From positions 1-31,539 of the forward strand of contig JBHLPI010000020.1 of assembly GCA_048939595.1 (NCBI GenBank): a stretch of DNA of 31,539 bases, in the 5' to 3' direction. The notes under the pieces were generated by a model. The model ran no database searches. It had not been told where the DNA came from and saw only the letters and a program-made list of their open reading frames with translations. Numbering within the stretch: the first letter of the stretch is position 1; each line of letters opens with the position of its first letter. Of this stretch, positions 1-8,760 are shown piece by piece. The translations under genes were made by a program, and so were the position numbers. The stretch is from Hermodarchaeum sp048939595 (GTDB lineage: Archaea > Asgardarchaeota > Hermodarchaeia > Hermodarchaeales > Hermodarchaeaceae).

Positions 1-620
1 GCGACTATAGGATTATGGGTGACAAGGAGGATGGTTTTGTGAAGTTCGTGATTGATTTTGGCGAGGAAATCGACGATGATTTTTGAGTTTTCGCTGTCGA
101 GATCTCCAGTGGGTTCATCGGCTAGGATGAGTGGGGGGTCGTTAGCGAGTCCGGCAGCGATGGCAATGCGTTGTTGTTCACCGCCACTTAACTGATCGGG
201 GGTATGATTTGCGCGGTCAGTCAAATCGACGATTTCTAACAATTCATGGACACGCGTTCGTCGAGTCGTTTTGGGTGTGCCCATAAATATCATGGGGAGG
301 GCAATGTTTTCAGCAGCGGTGAGGGTAGGAACCAGGTTTATTGTTTGGAAAATGTGACCAACCATCTTTCGTCGGTATTGCACGAGATTCTGAGATGAGA
401 GAGAGTGGACGTTATATGAGCCAACGTTGATGGTGCCAGAGGTGGGTTGGTCCACACCGCCGATGAGGTTAAGTAAGGTTGTTTTTCCTGACCCGGAGGG
501 CCCAATAATCGAAACCATTGCATTCTCTTCAATTTCCATGGTTAATCCACGGAGTGCACGCACCTCTACATCTTTCATTCGGTACACACGATACAATTCA
601 GTGACTTCAATAAACGCCAT
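1..620 (-). CDS. ABC transporter ATPase, LolD/MacB type (C-terminus cut by window edge)
   Basis: ATP-hydrolysing subunit that drives the FtsX-type permease encoded just upstream. I translated it by hand from the ATG at 620; 206 residues are present and no stop occurs before the left edge. Visible motifs in order: Walker A GPSGSGKTT (about residues 40-48), Q-loop FQ (about 91), signature LSGGEQQR (144-151), Walker B LILADEPTGDLD (164-175) and the H-loop histidine in THN (202). The spacing is that of the short lipoprotein- or macrolide-export ATPases, normally 220-240 residues, so only a few residues should be missing. It follows the permease stop after 5 bases and has AGGTGA 5 bases before the ATG, so the two are surely co-transcribed. 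The substrate cannot be read from the sequence. Confidence 0.95.
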   Translation of the reverse strand, partial: MAFIEVTELYRVYRMKDVEVRALRGLTMEIEENAMVSIIGPSGSGKTTLLNLIGGVDQPTSGTINVGSYNVHSLSSQNLVQYRRKMVGHIFQTINLVPTLTAAENIALPMIFMGTPKTTRRTRVHELLEIVDLTDRANHTPDQLSGGEQQRIAIAAGLANDPPLILADEPTGDLDSENSKIIVDFLAKINHELHKTILLVTHNPIV

Positions 621-625
621 ATTCT

Positions 626-3418
626 TCACCTTAAGATAGAGAGATCAGTTTGTGCGCGCTTCACCTCAAGGAGCACAATAATCAAGGGAATGACAATTAG
701 TAATCCAATTATTATGAGAAGCTGAAGGAGAATTGATGGAATGAAGGGACCTGGCATGAATCGATAGGGAATAAAAGGTGCCATAGGATAGGGCCATCGA
801 AAACCGGCGCCTTGTATGACGCCATAGTATGCAATAACGCCTGTAAAAACTCCGAGAATTACCCCTAATAAAGTGATGAAAAGAGCTTCGCTGGCGAGAA
901 TTCTAACAAGTTGACGGTAAGAACCACCTCGCTGACACATTAACGTGGTGATTCGTCGACGCTCAAGGAGCCCTAAATAGAATATGAGACATGTACCTGT
1001 TGCTGTGAGAATATAGGCAAAGACGACAACTAGTCCAATGATTGTGGTCTGAGCGGAGAGATACAAGTTAGTGTGGAATTCATTGATTCGATCAATGGCG
1101 GAAATCACTTCGAGAACGCCATTCATGACAAATAAGGCATCCCGAACATTTGAATTTGCTTCAACATTCGTCAATCGTATTAGAAGATAGGAAGAATAGC
1201 CACTACTCGAGTTTAAGCTGTCGAGGACATGAGTTGTAGTGTAGGACCATGTCCATTCAGCTGAGTAACTCAACCAATCTGGTTGAGAATATTCAATGGG
1301 GCGAGGTCCAAAAAAGCCAGTGACAATATAATCTTGAATTGTTCGATTAGGCCATACTCGAATACCAATAGAGGACCCACGCGAAGTTCCGAATTGCAAC
1401 GCTTTCTTGTACTCAAAGACAAGTCCGTTTTCTCTTTCGTTCAAAGTTCTGAGAGTCGATTCAGCAGAACCAGAAGGAAACCAACTGTCTTCATAATGAG
1501 CTACTTCTAACCATTCGTCTACGGTAATAGCGCGTAATTCATTTCCAACAGAGGTATCAATTTGCATCGATAAGACGAATTGTGCTGTTGCGCCTTGTAC
1601 GCCGTCTAGCCCGCGAACAACCGGAAGGAGCGTGGTGACATTGTCAGGATGCTGAAGCTGAACGCGAACATCGGCACCAACGTCTGCATAAATTCGTCGA
1701 TGGGTCCAATCATACGAACTGGCAAGATGACCAAGGGATTGAATGGAAAAAGCCAGGAGAAGGGCGAGGAGAAAAATAACGGCGGCGGTTCTTCCAGGAC
1801 GTCGTTGAATATTGTGGGCAGAAATATTACCGATATCACCGAATAGCCTATGCTGCAATTGGCTGATACGTGTAATCAACGAGGGAGTACCTTTGACTAC
1901 TAGCGTGACAAAGCCATAAGTGAAGAGAAGGGGAGCAACGATGCCTAGAATCAGGTTGAAATCCAACCAGAGGTCTTTCAGGAATTGAATTAATAGATTT
2001 CCAGTTGAGTAGGCGGTGAGGGTGAGGTAGATGTTGAGATTGAAGATCCAGATAAGTAGCTGATAGGTTCCCAGGATTAGACATAACCAAGCAAGTTTTT
2101 TTCGATATTGTATTTGTTCACTAATAACTGAGTATTCACGCATTGCGTCAGCCAGGGGAATCTTGATGGCTTTTCGTGCAGGTAAATATATTGAGAGAAA
2201 CCCTAGAAATCCGGCTAGTCCGAGAACTAAGATAACGGTGTCCCAGCCGAGGAATGAAATAGCTGTGAGTATAGTTCCACTCCCGGCCAATAATGAGACA
2301 ACTAGCACGCTTAGCACAAGCCCAAGGGTGCCTGCTATGAAACCAATGAAAAGTGCTTCAACGAGATAGAGGAGTTTCAATTGACGAGGGGTCGCAGTTT
2401 TTGCTAAAAGTAAGCCAATTTCCTTACGTCGAAGTGTGAAGGTGACATCCCCCAGTGTTATTCCAATATACAAGGTTATGAAGAGAACGGGAAGAGCGAG
2501 TAGAAAGTATGTTAGGTGTTGTTGTTGCAAGGTGTTTTGCACATTTAGGAGAGAACCCCCAAGGAGGTTTTCGATCCAAGAGCTTCCGATCCTGAGCCGA
2601 TTATGAATTTGGTTAGCTACTTGATAAACTTGGGAAATAGAACCGGCAATGTTGTAGGGGTTAAGAAGGGCATTTCTGTTCACGGTGATTGAAATGTGAA
2701 TGCGAAGATTCGGTTCCTCAGGACCTAACATCCGATACACATCTAATAGGGGAAGGGAGGTTTGCTCATAATCAATAATAAAAAAGGTCGGAAAATGCTC
2801 TAGGGGATCTAAAAAGAAACTTTCGCCCGTAAGTAATCTTCGTCCTTTGCGTGTTAAATCGACATAACCCACTACACGTACAGTTGCGTTTAGTAATGAG
2901 CCACCAAAGCCACGATTCATGAATTGAAGTGTAAAATTACTCCCAATCGGATAGTCATTAAATCGTGCGGAGCTGGTTGCGATATATGTCTCGTTAACTC
3001 CAAGGCTTGGGGGACCAGCAACAATCGAGATTTCGTCATAAACCGACGAATTGTGTTGAATAGCCGTAGTATAATAGATATCACCTGGAGCAGACATTTG
3101 TGGTGGATAGTGAACGATGTAAAAGTCAGTGTGCATTACATGTGGTACCGAAGTAATCGCGTCCTCCCATTGCCGAAGAGTCTGTGATGTCGGCACCTCT
3201 ATTTCATCAGGGTAGCGGCTCGAACGATGCCAAATCATATCGGCGGGGAGATTGGCTAACTGATCTCCGAGCAAGGATTGTTGGATGAGGTTGGTGTGGA
3301 CATTGATACCGGCGAACAAAGTCGATACAAATACCAATCCAATGAAGATAGCCAATGATAACTTCCAATTTCGAACGGCCCGCCTCACACCTAGACGCAA
3401 CATTCCAATCCATTCCAT
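626..3418 (-). CDS. FtsX/MacB-type ABC transporter permease
   Basis: Membrane subunit of an ABC transporter, 930 residues. It has an N-terminal membrane segment (about 19-38) and then a large extracytoplasmic domain (about 40-300) with several N-x-S/T sites. A first FtsX domain with three or four membrane segments and a cytoplasmic charged loop (TLRRKEIGLL) spans about 305-425. Two more membrane segments follow near 445-520. A second extracytoplasmic part precedes a second FtsX domain (about 800-925) carrying the matching loop LERRRITTLM. This duplicated layout is typical of archaeal and bacterial MacB/FtsX permeases that move lipids, lipoproteins or peptides, or act as mechanical signallers. 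The ATPase gene follows directly. GGAG lies only 2 bases before the chosen ATG, so an alternative ATG at 3403 is possible. The substrate is unknown. Confidence 0.93.
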   Translation of the reverse strand: MEWIGMLRLGVRRAVRNWKLSLAIFIGLVFVSTLFAGINVHTNLIQQSLLGDQLANLPADMIWHRSSRYPDEIEVPTSQTLRQWEDAITSVPHVMHTDFYIVHYPPQMSAPGDIYYTTAIQHNSSVYDEISIVAGPPSLGVNETYIATSSARFNDYPIGSNFTLQFMNRGFGGSLLNATVRVVGYVDLTRKGRRLLTGESFFLDPLEHFPTFFIIDYEQTSLPLLDVYRMLGPEEPNLRIHISITVNRNALLNPYNIAGSISQVYQVANQIHNRLRIGSSWIENLLGGSLLNVQNTLQQQHLTYFLLALPVLFITLYIGITLGDVTFTLRRKEIGLLLAKTATPRQLKLLYLVEALFIGFIAGTLGLVLSVLVVSLLAGSGTILTAISFLGWDTVILVLGLAGFLGFLSIYLPARKAIKIPLADAMREYSVISEQIQYRKKLAWLCLILGTYQLLIWIFNLNIYLTLTAYSTGNLLIQFLKDLWLDFNLILGIVAPLLFTYGFVTLVVKGTPSLITRISQLQHRLFGDIGNISAHNIQRRPGRTAAVIFLLALLLAFSIQSLGHLASSYDWTHRRIYADVGADVRVQLQHPDNVTTLLPVVRGLDGVQGATAQFVLSMQIDTSVGNELRAITVDEWLEVAHYEDSWFPSGSAESTLRTLNERENGLVFEYKKALQFGTSRGSSIGIRVWPNRTIQDYIVTGFFGPRPIEYSQPDWLSYSAEWTWSYTTTHVLDSLNSSSGYSSYLLIRLTNVEANSNVRDALFVMNGVLEVISAIDRINEFHTNLYLSAQTTIIGLVVVFAYILTATGTCLIFYLGLLERRRITTLMCQRGGSYRQLVRILASEALFITLLGVILGVFTGVIAYYGVIQGAGFRWPYPMAPFIPYRFMPGPFIPSILLQLLIIIGLLIVIPLIIVLLEVKRAQTDLSILR

Positions 3419-3609
3419 CGCTCCTTCAGTAATTTGAGATTATTAAAATTATCATTGAGGAATTGGTTGCGGTCCTAAGGGAACCGCTGTGACGAGCGGG
3501 AACGAGTCAAGGCGTAGTGCCGATGATTGGCTGGACTGCCGTGGCTTTGGTATTCACTCTGGGACTGCTAGAGGAGAGTAGGTCTTTCAGGGCAAGTGTT
3601 GCAGGTCTG

Positions 3610-4020
3610 TTAGGCGAATTCCATTTCGAGACGCTTGATAGCACTTTGGAGAATCTCGATAGCTTCGGTATTTTTGGTTTGAACCATGAGGAGTACGCCT
3701 TTTTCGAATTCGGCAAGGGATTTGGTGATATCGCGCCAGTAGGGATTTTGTTTCATGGATAGGGCGATGTCGATGGGCATTTGGTAGCGCCGATGGAGCC
3801 AACCGATGATGGAGGCAAGGGGAATGTAGATGGCGAGGAAGACAAGGAGGAAGTAGAGGATGTTAGGTAAGAGGATCTGCATCCCAGGAATCTTGGCGAG
3901 GACGAGTTCATACATGAGAATGCTGAAATTCATGAAGGAGAGGAAATAGACGAGGTAGGTTCCGTGTCCCGTGCGGAAGTCAGTCCAGCGGCGTTGGAAA
4001 AATCCTTTCTTCGTTGTCAT
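3610..4020 (-). CDS. Hypothetical two-helix membrane protein
   Basis: A 136-residue protein of no family I recognise. It begins with a basic N-terminus (about residues 1-20) and has two hydrophobic helices (about 22-41 and 49-72). A soluble C-terminal part of about 60 residues looks helical and ends in an amphipathic stretch rich in Glu, Lys and Leu. The topology suggests a small inner-membrane protein with a cytoplasmic tail. It points the same way as the FtsX permease 191 bases downstream, but that gap is too long to assume an operon. No clear Shine-Dalgarno precedes the ATG. The reading frame is open over its whole length and the protein has a coherent hydropathy pattern, which is why I accept it over the overlapping antisense frames. 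Confidence 0.7.
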   Translation of the reverse strand: MTTKKGFFQRRWTDFRTGHGTYLVYFLSFMNFSILMYELVLAKIPGMQILLPNILYFLLVFLAIYIPLASIIGWLHRRYQMPIDIALSMKQNPYWRDITKSLAEFEKGVLLMVQTKNTEAIEILQSAIKRLEMEFA

Positions 4021-4297
4021 AATTGATGCAACTCGAAAATACCTTACCAGATTCTGCTTTTACTTCATTGCGGTGTGGGATAATCCATAGATATTCAGGG
4101 TAACCAGTTGAAGAGAAGCCGTGGGCATGGTTCCTATAGAAGAGTCGGGAGAGCAGGAAAGCGTGAAGACGTGGCGCTTGTATTTCTTTTTAGATTTTAA
4201 GTGCGATTGTATATTGCCTGTCACTAGCTAATTTCTATGAGCGCTAGTATTTCCGAAAGGCAATTAGTGGTTTGTAGTAGTTAGAGAATTGATTGAT

Positions 4298-4699
4298 ATG
4301 AAGAACGATAGAGAAGTAACCGATAAAGAATGGAAGGAGAAGCTATCAAAAGAAGAGTATCAGGTGTTACGACAGAAGGGAACCGAACGGCCTTTCACGG
4401 GGAAGTATTGGAAGAATAAGGAAAAGGGGACGTACAAGTGTGCAGGATGTGGTGTGGAGTTGTTCTCCTCAGAGGCGAAGTTCGAGTCGGGGAGTGGGTG
4501 GCCGAGTTTCTATGAAGCTTTGGATAAAGATAAGATTGAGGAGAAAGTGGACTTGTCGCATGGGATGCGCCGTATAGAGGTTGTGTGCAAGAATTGTGGC
4601 GGGCATCTGGGCCATGTATTTGATGATGGTCCAAAAGATAAGACCGGGTGTCGGTACTGTATCAATTCCATTGCACTTCAGTTTGAAAAGGATAAGTAG
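4298..4699 (+). CDS. msrB: Peptide-methionine (R)-S-oxide reductase MsrB
   Basis: Reduces methionine-R-sulfoxide in oxidised proteins in the cytoplasm. From the ATG at 4298 the protein is 133 residues, normal for a single-domain MsrB; a TTG three codons earlier is possible but less likely. Structural zinc is held by two CxxC pairs (Cys48/Cys51 in CAGC and Cys97/Cys100 in CKNC). The core motifs GSGWPSF and HLGHVFDDGP are present, and the catalytic cysteine is Cys121 in RYCIN. A nearby Cys118 could act as an extra resolving thiol. It stands alone on the plus strand. Its presence implies some exposure to oxidants. The family assignment is secure because every hallmark residue is visible. Confidence 0.96.
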   Translation: MKNDREVTDKEWKEKLSKEEYQVLRQKGTERPFTGKYWKNKEKGTYKCAGCGVELFSSEAKFESGSGWPSFYEALDKDKIEEKVDLSHGMRRIEVVCKNCGGHLGHVFDDGPKDKTGCRYCINSIALQFEKDK

Positions 4700-4803
4700 T
4701 TCTATTCACTTTAAGAATGGTGTCGCACGTGGGTTTGGTCGTTTCAGTCTAGTGGCATCCCGAACCTTTCGAAGAGCTCTGATACCTATTGGTTTCTTCC
4801 CGT

Positions 4804-4859
4804 GCTCATGATAAGGGGTTCAAGTTTTTTCATGAGGATATTATCTGCGTCTCATGAGC
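4804..4859. repeat. Three TCATGA palindromes upstream of the first GDPD gene
   Basis: TCATGA occurs at 4806-4811, 4830-4835 and 4852-4857, spaced 24 and 22 bases, roughly two helical turns. The outer copies sit in a longer inverted pair, GCTCATGA (4804-4811) and TCATGAGC (4852-4859). This could be an operator for the GDPD gene that starts about 75 bases downstream. A short palindrome can recur by chance, so support is weak. The rest of 4700-4919 shows no gene. Confidence 0.25.
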
Positions 4860-4931
4860 AAAACAGTGTGAAATCGGGGTATCCTTTTTAATGAGCCAGT
4901 GTTGAAGATGTGAATTTACATGGTGTCTAGT

Positions 4932-5633
4932 ATGGTAAAGATAATTGCGCACCGAGGATTAGGAAAAGGACCGTTTGAAAATACAATATATGCTATACGA
5001 GAGGCGTTAGGTTTAGGTGTAGATGGGATTGAGATAGATGTTCATCGATCTAGAGATGGGGCAATTGTGGTTTTTCATGATTTTATTGTTGATGAAAAAA
5101 CGAATGGAACGGGTGCAGTGGAGAATTTATCGCTTGAGGAGCTGCAAAAACTTGAGCTTAATGGCCAGCTAAAGATTCCAACGTTACAGGAAGTGGTTGA
5201 GGTGGTCAAAGCTTACCCCGAGGTACTCGTAATGGTTGAGATTAAACCAGAGAATATCGAAGATTCCGTGCTGAATGTGCTTTGTGAGGGAAATATCGAA
5301 AATCAAATCATAATTTCGTCATATCATACTTCCGTGCTAAGGCGAATTCATGAGGAGGATGAAAAGGTGCAAACCGCGTTGATTTTCAAAAAACCTATGG
5401 CGGATGCCCTTCAGATTGCAAGCAGTATAGGGTGTTCGAGTATTGCACCAAAGATTCACTTAATTTCCCAAGAATTGGTGTGTGAAAGTCGCCAAGTAGG
5501 TTTGACTGTTTGTCCGTGGGCGGTAAATACAATAGAGGATTTGCGGAGAGTAATAGATTTGGGGTTAGAGGTTATCATTACAGATGAAGCCAAGAACATG
5601 CAGCAATTTCTACACTCTTTATCCCAAAGGTAA
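4932..5633 (+). CDS. Glycerophosphodiester phosphodiesterase family protein (copy 1)
   Basis: Predicted to hydrolyse glycerophosphodiesters, or a related phosphodiester, to an alcohol and glycerol phosphate. The 233-residue TIM-barrel domain carries the GDPD signature: IAHRG near the N-terminus, ENT, the metal ligands of EIDVHRSRDG, FHD (catalytic His) and VEIKPEN with the third acidic ligand. No signal peptide is present, so it should act inside the cell. An in-frame ATG at 4920 would add four residues; I prefer 4932 because the protein then starts like its paralogue at 24375 (Met-Val-Lys, then an Ile-Ala-His-Arg-Gly core). In archaea this family may act on glycerol-1-phosphate esters or on imported lipid headgroups; the sequence does not say which. 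Confidence 0.9.
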   Translation: MVKIIAHRGLGKGPFENTIYAIREALGLGVDGIEIDVHRSRDGAIVVFHDFIVDEKTNGTGAVENLSLEELQKLELNGQLKIPTLQEVVEVVKAYPEVLVMVEIKPENIEDSVLNVLCEGNIENQIIISSYHTSVLRRIHEEDEKVQTALIFKKPMADALQIASSIGCSSIAPKIHLISQELVCESRQVGLTVCPWAVNTIEDLRRVIDLGLEVIITDEAKNMQQFLHSLSQR

Positions 5634-5757
5634 ATTGCACCTTCTTTGCAAGATAGATGGAATAGGAGCGAATATGTTTAGAGTGGTAATTCCAATGAGG
5701 AGAACAGGTTTAAGGGAACAATGTTATCTTTGGAGATTAAATCTGGAATGACCTATA

Positions 5758-7056
5758 ATGTCAACCAAATCAAAACAGTCTACATCCTGGCGCAAGTGGC
5801 TAATAATCAGTCTTGCAGTTGTAGGTATCATCTTGATGATGATTGGGGCCATATATTATACCCTTATTTTGTTCTTTGGCGTGATAATTCTTAGTTTAGG
5901 CTTTTTCCTATGGCTCCAGGGCATTATTGGCCAATCACGGCAAGCAAAGCCAGGACGATTGCGATTAGACTTACTGACGGAGCATATCAACCCCTATGAT
6001 GCATTAGAAGAGATGATTGCCTTCGAAGAAGCAGATGTTGGTCGACTCGAACTAACTAAAGAACAAATCCGCGAAGCAGCACAGGTTTTACATAGTAACC
6101 GAGCGAAAGATCAGCGCACGGCGACTTTGCGACTACTAATGGCAGGTACTCAAAGTATACCTTATATCCGAGCAGACCTGCATAGTACAAATCCGGAAGT
6201 GGTGGTAACAAGCCTTTTAACACTACGATTTTTCGATAAAGATGCGGCCTCGGCTGTGGAGCCAGCAACAGAGCTGCTAGAAAGTAGCATCGCAGAGATA
6301 AGAGGGCATTCAGCGCTTCTTTTGGCAAAAATTGGATCTGCTGCAAAAGATGCCATTCCCAAACTAATTTCGCTTCTCCAAGATTCTGATACAACCGTTG
6401 CTCGTGATGCCGCCATTGCGTTGGGAATGATTGGAGACAAAACAGATGAAATTGTGAAGTCTCTGAAATCTGTCCTCGACGCGGAAGACCCACAGCTTCA
6501 ACTGTTTAGTCATATTGGGTTGGCACAACTGGATGTATTTGACGAAACGAGCGTTGCATTCCTAACTAATTGCATTAATGATCAGAACCCCATGAACGGC
6601 ATTTTTGCCATTCAAGCATTAGGGCGAATTGGAATACCTGCAAAAAAGGCGGAGCCAATGGTTCTTCGATTCTTGTCGCATCGACATCCGGCATTACGCT
6701 TAATTGCCGCACAAACCCTGCTTAACTTCCAATCGCCACCCAATATGATTGCAAAGGCGTTAGTACGCAATTTGCCCCTGCGAAAAGCAGAGCCATTTAT
6801 TCGACGAGATAGTTTCAACCTTCTTAAACAGATCGTCAAGGAGGTCCCCGAAGTCATTCCAATACTTGCTAAACAAGTTTCAAATCGTGATCCGGTTACC
6901 CGAGTGATGGCCGCACGTCTTCTAGCAGAATTTGGTTCCGAAGCAAATGATGCTGCACCGGCACTTCTGAAGATGATGGAAGACGACTTAATGACCTGTC
7001 AATACCATGCCCGCCAAGCGTTGGAAAAAATCTCACCAAGCTACAAAGACGAGTAG
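5758..7056 (+). CDS. Membrane-anchored HEAT-repeat protein
   Basis: A 432-residue protein with two N-terminal membrane helices (about residues 13-31 and 33-55). A long soluble region (about 80-430) is made of helical HEAT or PBS-lyase-type repeats. Recurrent pieces such as AVEPATELL, AIPKLISLL and AAPALLKMM, each followed by R/D..A..AL, mark the repeat units at intervals of about 35-40 residues. Such solenoids bind proteins rather than catalyse, so this is probably a cytoplasmic-face scaffold tied to the membrane. The partner is unknown. It lies 124 bases after the GDPD gene, so co-transcription is possible but unproven. A hairpin 40 bases past its stop may end the transcript. Confidence 0.85.
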   Translation: MSTKSKQSTSWRKWLIISLAVVGIILMMIGAIYYTLILFFGVIILSLGFFLWLQGIIGQSRQAKPGRLRLDLLTEHINPYDALEEMIAFEEADVGRLELTKEQIREAAQVLHSNRAKDQRTATLRLLMAGTQSIPYIRADLHSTNPEVVVTSLLTLRFFDKDAASAVEPATELLESSIAEIRGHSALLLAKIGSAAKDAIPKLISLLQDSDTTVARDAAIALGMIGDKTDEIVKSLKSVLDAEDPQLQLFSHIGLAQLDVFDETSVAFLTNCINDQNPMNGIFAIQALGRIGIPAKKAEPMVLRFLSHRHPALRLIAAQTLLNFQSPPNMIAKALVRNLPLRKAEPFIRRDSFNLLKQIVKEVPEVIPILAKQVSNRDPVTRVMAARLLAEFGSEANDAAPALLKMMEDDLMTCQYHARQALEKISPSYKDE

Positions 7057-7095
7057 TCATCGATTTCCCAAGACGAATTTGTTACTAGAAGAATG

Positions 7096-7120
7096 TGCAG
7101 TTCATAGTTCATGAACTGCA
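7096..7120. terminator. Perfect 10-bp hairpin between convergent genes
   Basis: Arms TGCAGTTCAT (7096-7105) and ATGAACTGCA (7111-7120) flank a 5-base loop. It lies between the stop of the HEAT-repeat gene (plus) and that of the RuBisCO-like gene (minus), the place for a two-way terminator. No strong T-run follows on either strand, so it may instead protect 3' ends. Confidence 0.5.
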
Positions 7121-7160
7121 TATCCTGTTCCAATAAAATGGAAGGTGAGGCTTCGATTGC

Positions 7161-8480
7161 TTAACAACCGTCCCATCCAAATTCGGGTTGTATTTCCGTT
7201 GTGAAGCCTTCTACACGGGGCTTTAGGTATGTACCCCATTTGTCAACGGCCAGTTGAAGTTCTTTCATAGTCTTGGGAATATCCTCGAAATTACCGTCTT
7301 GCATGTAGAGGTCAACGGCTTGGCGCATAGCTTTGGCTCCATCGATAGATCCGTTCGGATGGGCATGGACGCCGCCACCCGCTCCAAGGATGATGTCGGT
7401 GCCCAGCTCATGAAGGTTTACCGGAATCATACCAGGATAGACACCGCCTCCAACAATAGGCCAGTTGGCCTTGATGTGGTAGAATGAAGCACGAGAGTTC
7501 AAAGCGGAGGAAATTTCATCGAAATAGGGCATAAAGAGTTTTCCGTGGCTTGTGGGGAGGATATACATGTCGCCTCCACAAAGTCGGACGAATTTCGCAA
7601 TGGTCGGATAATTGAAGCCATGGAATCCACGGTACCACATTCCGGCTCCTGCAGGATGAGCAAGAACGGGAACCTTGATTGATGGATCTTCAGCAACGTC
7701 TCGTAGTATTGTAAATCCTGTGGCGAGAAAGTTGACGTGTAGTGCATTGGCACCCATCTCAACCATTTTTTCAGCATTTTCTAATGTCCGATGTCCATCA
7801 TCTGAGATATTGATCGTATACAGAGTTTTTTCGCCTGTTTCGGATTCAGCTTTATCAAGGGCTTCCATGACAGCAGTGATGCGGTTTTCGAGAAGACAGT
7901 TACAGGGGGATTCCATTAGTTCGTCATCTTTGATGATATCAATTCCTCCTGCCGCACTTTCATAGCATTGTTCAGCAAAGACCTCGGTCGCAAGACCCAC
8001 ACAGGGCTTAATCATTGTGAGAGTCAATGGTCGTTCCTTGGCTTTTAGAAGCTCACGGACGCCTTTGACGCCAAATTTCGGTCCTTTAAAGGGTGCGGCA
8101 AATGCTTTGGGAAATTGGACATCTAAGATTCGAACAGCTGTATTTTTCACATAGAAAATATTCCCAGCAATAGCAGCCATTAGTTGCGCCACAGAGGGAA
8201 GAAAGTTAGCCATTGGAAAGCCAATTTGGACGATGAGATTAGTGTAATTAGGACCCGGTGTCCGATAGAAGCCTAAGGTTTTTCCTAAAAACTGACGGCG
8301 GACTTCATCCGTTTCACGAGGCACACGAATCCATGTACCTGTGGTTTGCTCGATTGACAGCCCTTCAACAATGTGAAGCAAATCCGCTTCTTGTGTTCGG
8401 ATATGGAATGTGGTGATTACATAGTCCTCAGGGTCAATACTTTCGCGAGTTGCTAATCCTTCAGGCTCATATTTTGGCAT
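7161..8480 (-). CDS. RuBisCO-like protein (form IV), probable enolase/isomerase
   Basis: RuBisCO-superfamily protein of 439 residues from the ATG at 8480, which has GGAGGT 9 bases upstream; an in-frame ATG at 8519 lacks this. Metal-site residues are kept: Lys184, Asp186 and Glu187 in GGIDIIKDDE (Lys201/Asp203/Glu204 of plant RuBisCO). Also kept are Glu44 and Thr49-Trp50 in EQTTGTW, Asn107, the proton-moving Lys158 in TMIKPCVG, a loop-6 Lys314 in SHGKLF, and the phosphate-binding GAGGGVHAHPNG. Carboxylase residues are lost: Lys177 becomes Cys160, Arg295 becomes Pro276 (AHPAGAG), His327 becomes Ile307 and Ser379 becomes Gly344. So it should enolise a keto-sugar or diketo phosphate without fixing CO2. 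The HPA and HPGM-like motifs recall the MtnW/YkrW branch, but no methionine-salvage gene is near. Confidence 0.9.
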   Translation of the reverse strand: MPKYEPEGLATRESIDPEDYVITTFHIRTQEADLLHIVEGLSIEQTTGTWIRVPRETDEVRRQFLGKTLGFYRTPGPNYTNLIVQIGFPMANFLPSVAQLMAAIAGNIFYVKNTAVRILDVQFPKAFAAPFKGPKFGVKGVRELLKAKERPLTLTMIKPCVGLATEVFAEQCYESAAGGIDIIKDDELMESPCNCLLENRITAVMEALDKAESETGEKTLYTINISDDGHRTLENAEKMVEMGANALHVNFLATGFTILRDVAEDPSIKVPVLAHPAGAGMWYRGFHGFNYPTIAKFVRLCGGDMYILPTSHGKLFMPYFDEISSALNSRASFYHIKANWPIVGGGVYPGMIPVNLHELGTDIILGAGGGVHAHPNGSIDGAKAMRQAVDLYMQDGNFEDIPKTMKELQLAVDKWGTYLKPRVEGFTTEIQPEFGWDGC

Positions 8481-8519
8481 GATGAGTTTACCTCCAGTGA
8501 GGGGCAAAGGATTGCTCAA

Positions 8520-8760
8520 AGTTCATAAAGCTTATTGAAAGTTCAAAAAAAGAATCCACAAATTTTAACCTAGCGTATATGAGAAAGTTCCCATCGCGTA
8601 CCATACTTAGCTCTTTATTGTGCTCCGCACTAGCCCAAGAAATAGGCTGTAACAGCGAAATTTAAGATTTGGATTCAAGAAGAACCGAGGGGGGCAGTCA
8701 ATCTGCGTATAAAATAAATAAAACCTCAAATACTACTCTACTAAACACGGAGGCTCAAAG
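8520..8760. promoter_or_regulatory. Divergent promoter region between RuBisCO-like and zinc-ribbon genes
   Basis: For the plus-strand gene, GCGAAATTTAAGATTT (8654-8669) is a good BRE plus TATA-like element and would give a leader of roughly 65 bases. For the minus-strand gene, TTTATGA at about 8524-8530 (read on the minus strand) lies about 47 bases before the chosen ATG and would give a short leader holding the GGAGGT. No other gene is seen in this gap. Confidence 0.45.

Noticed and set aside
7161..8480. Form III RuBisCO that fixes CO2 in AMP salvage
   Set aside because: Residues matching Lys177, Arg295, His327 and Ser379 are replaced, and no AMP phosphorylase or ribose-1,5-bisphosphate isomerase gene is nearby.
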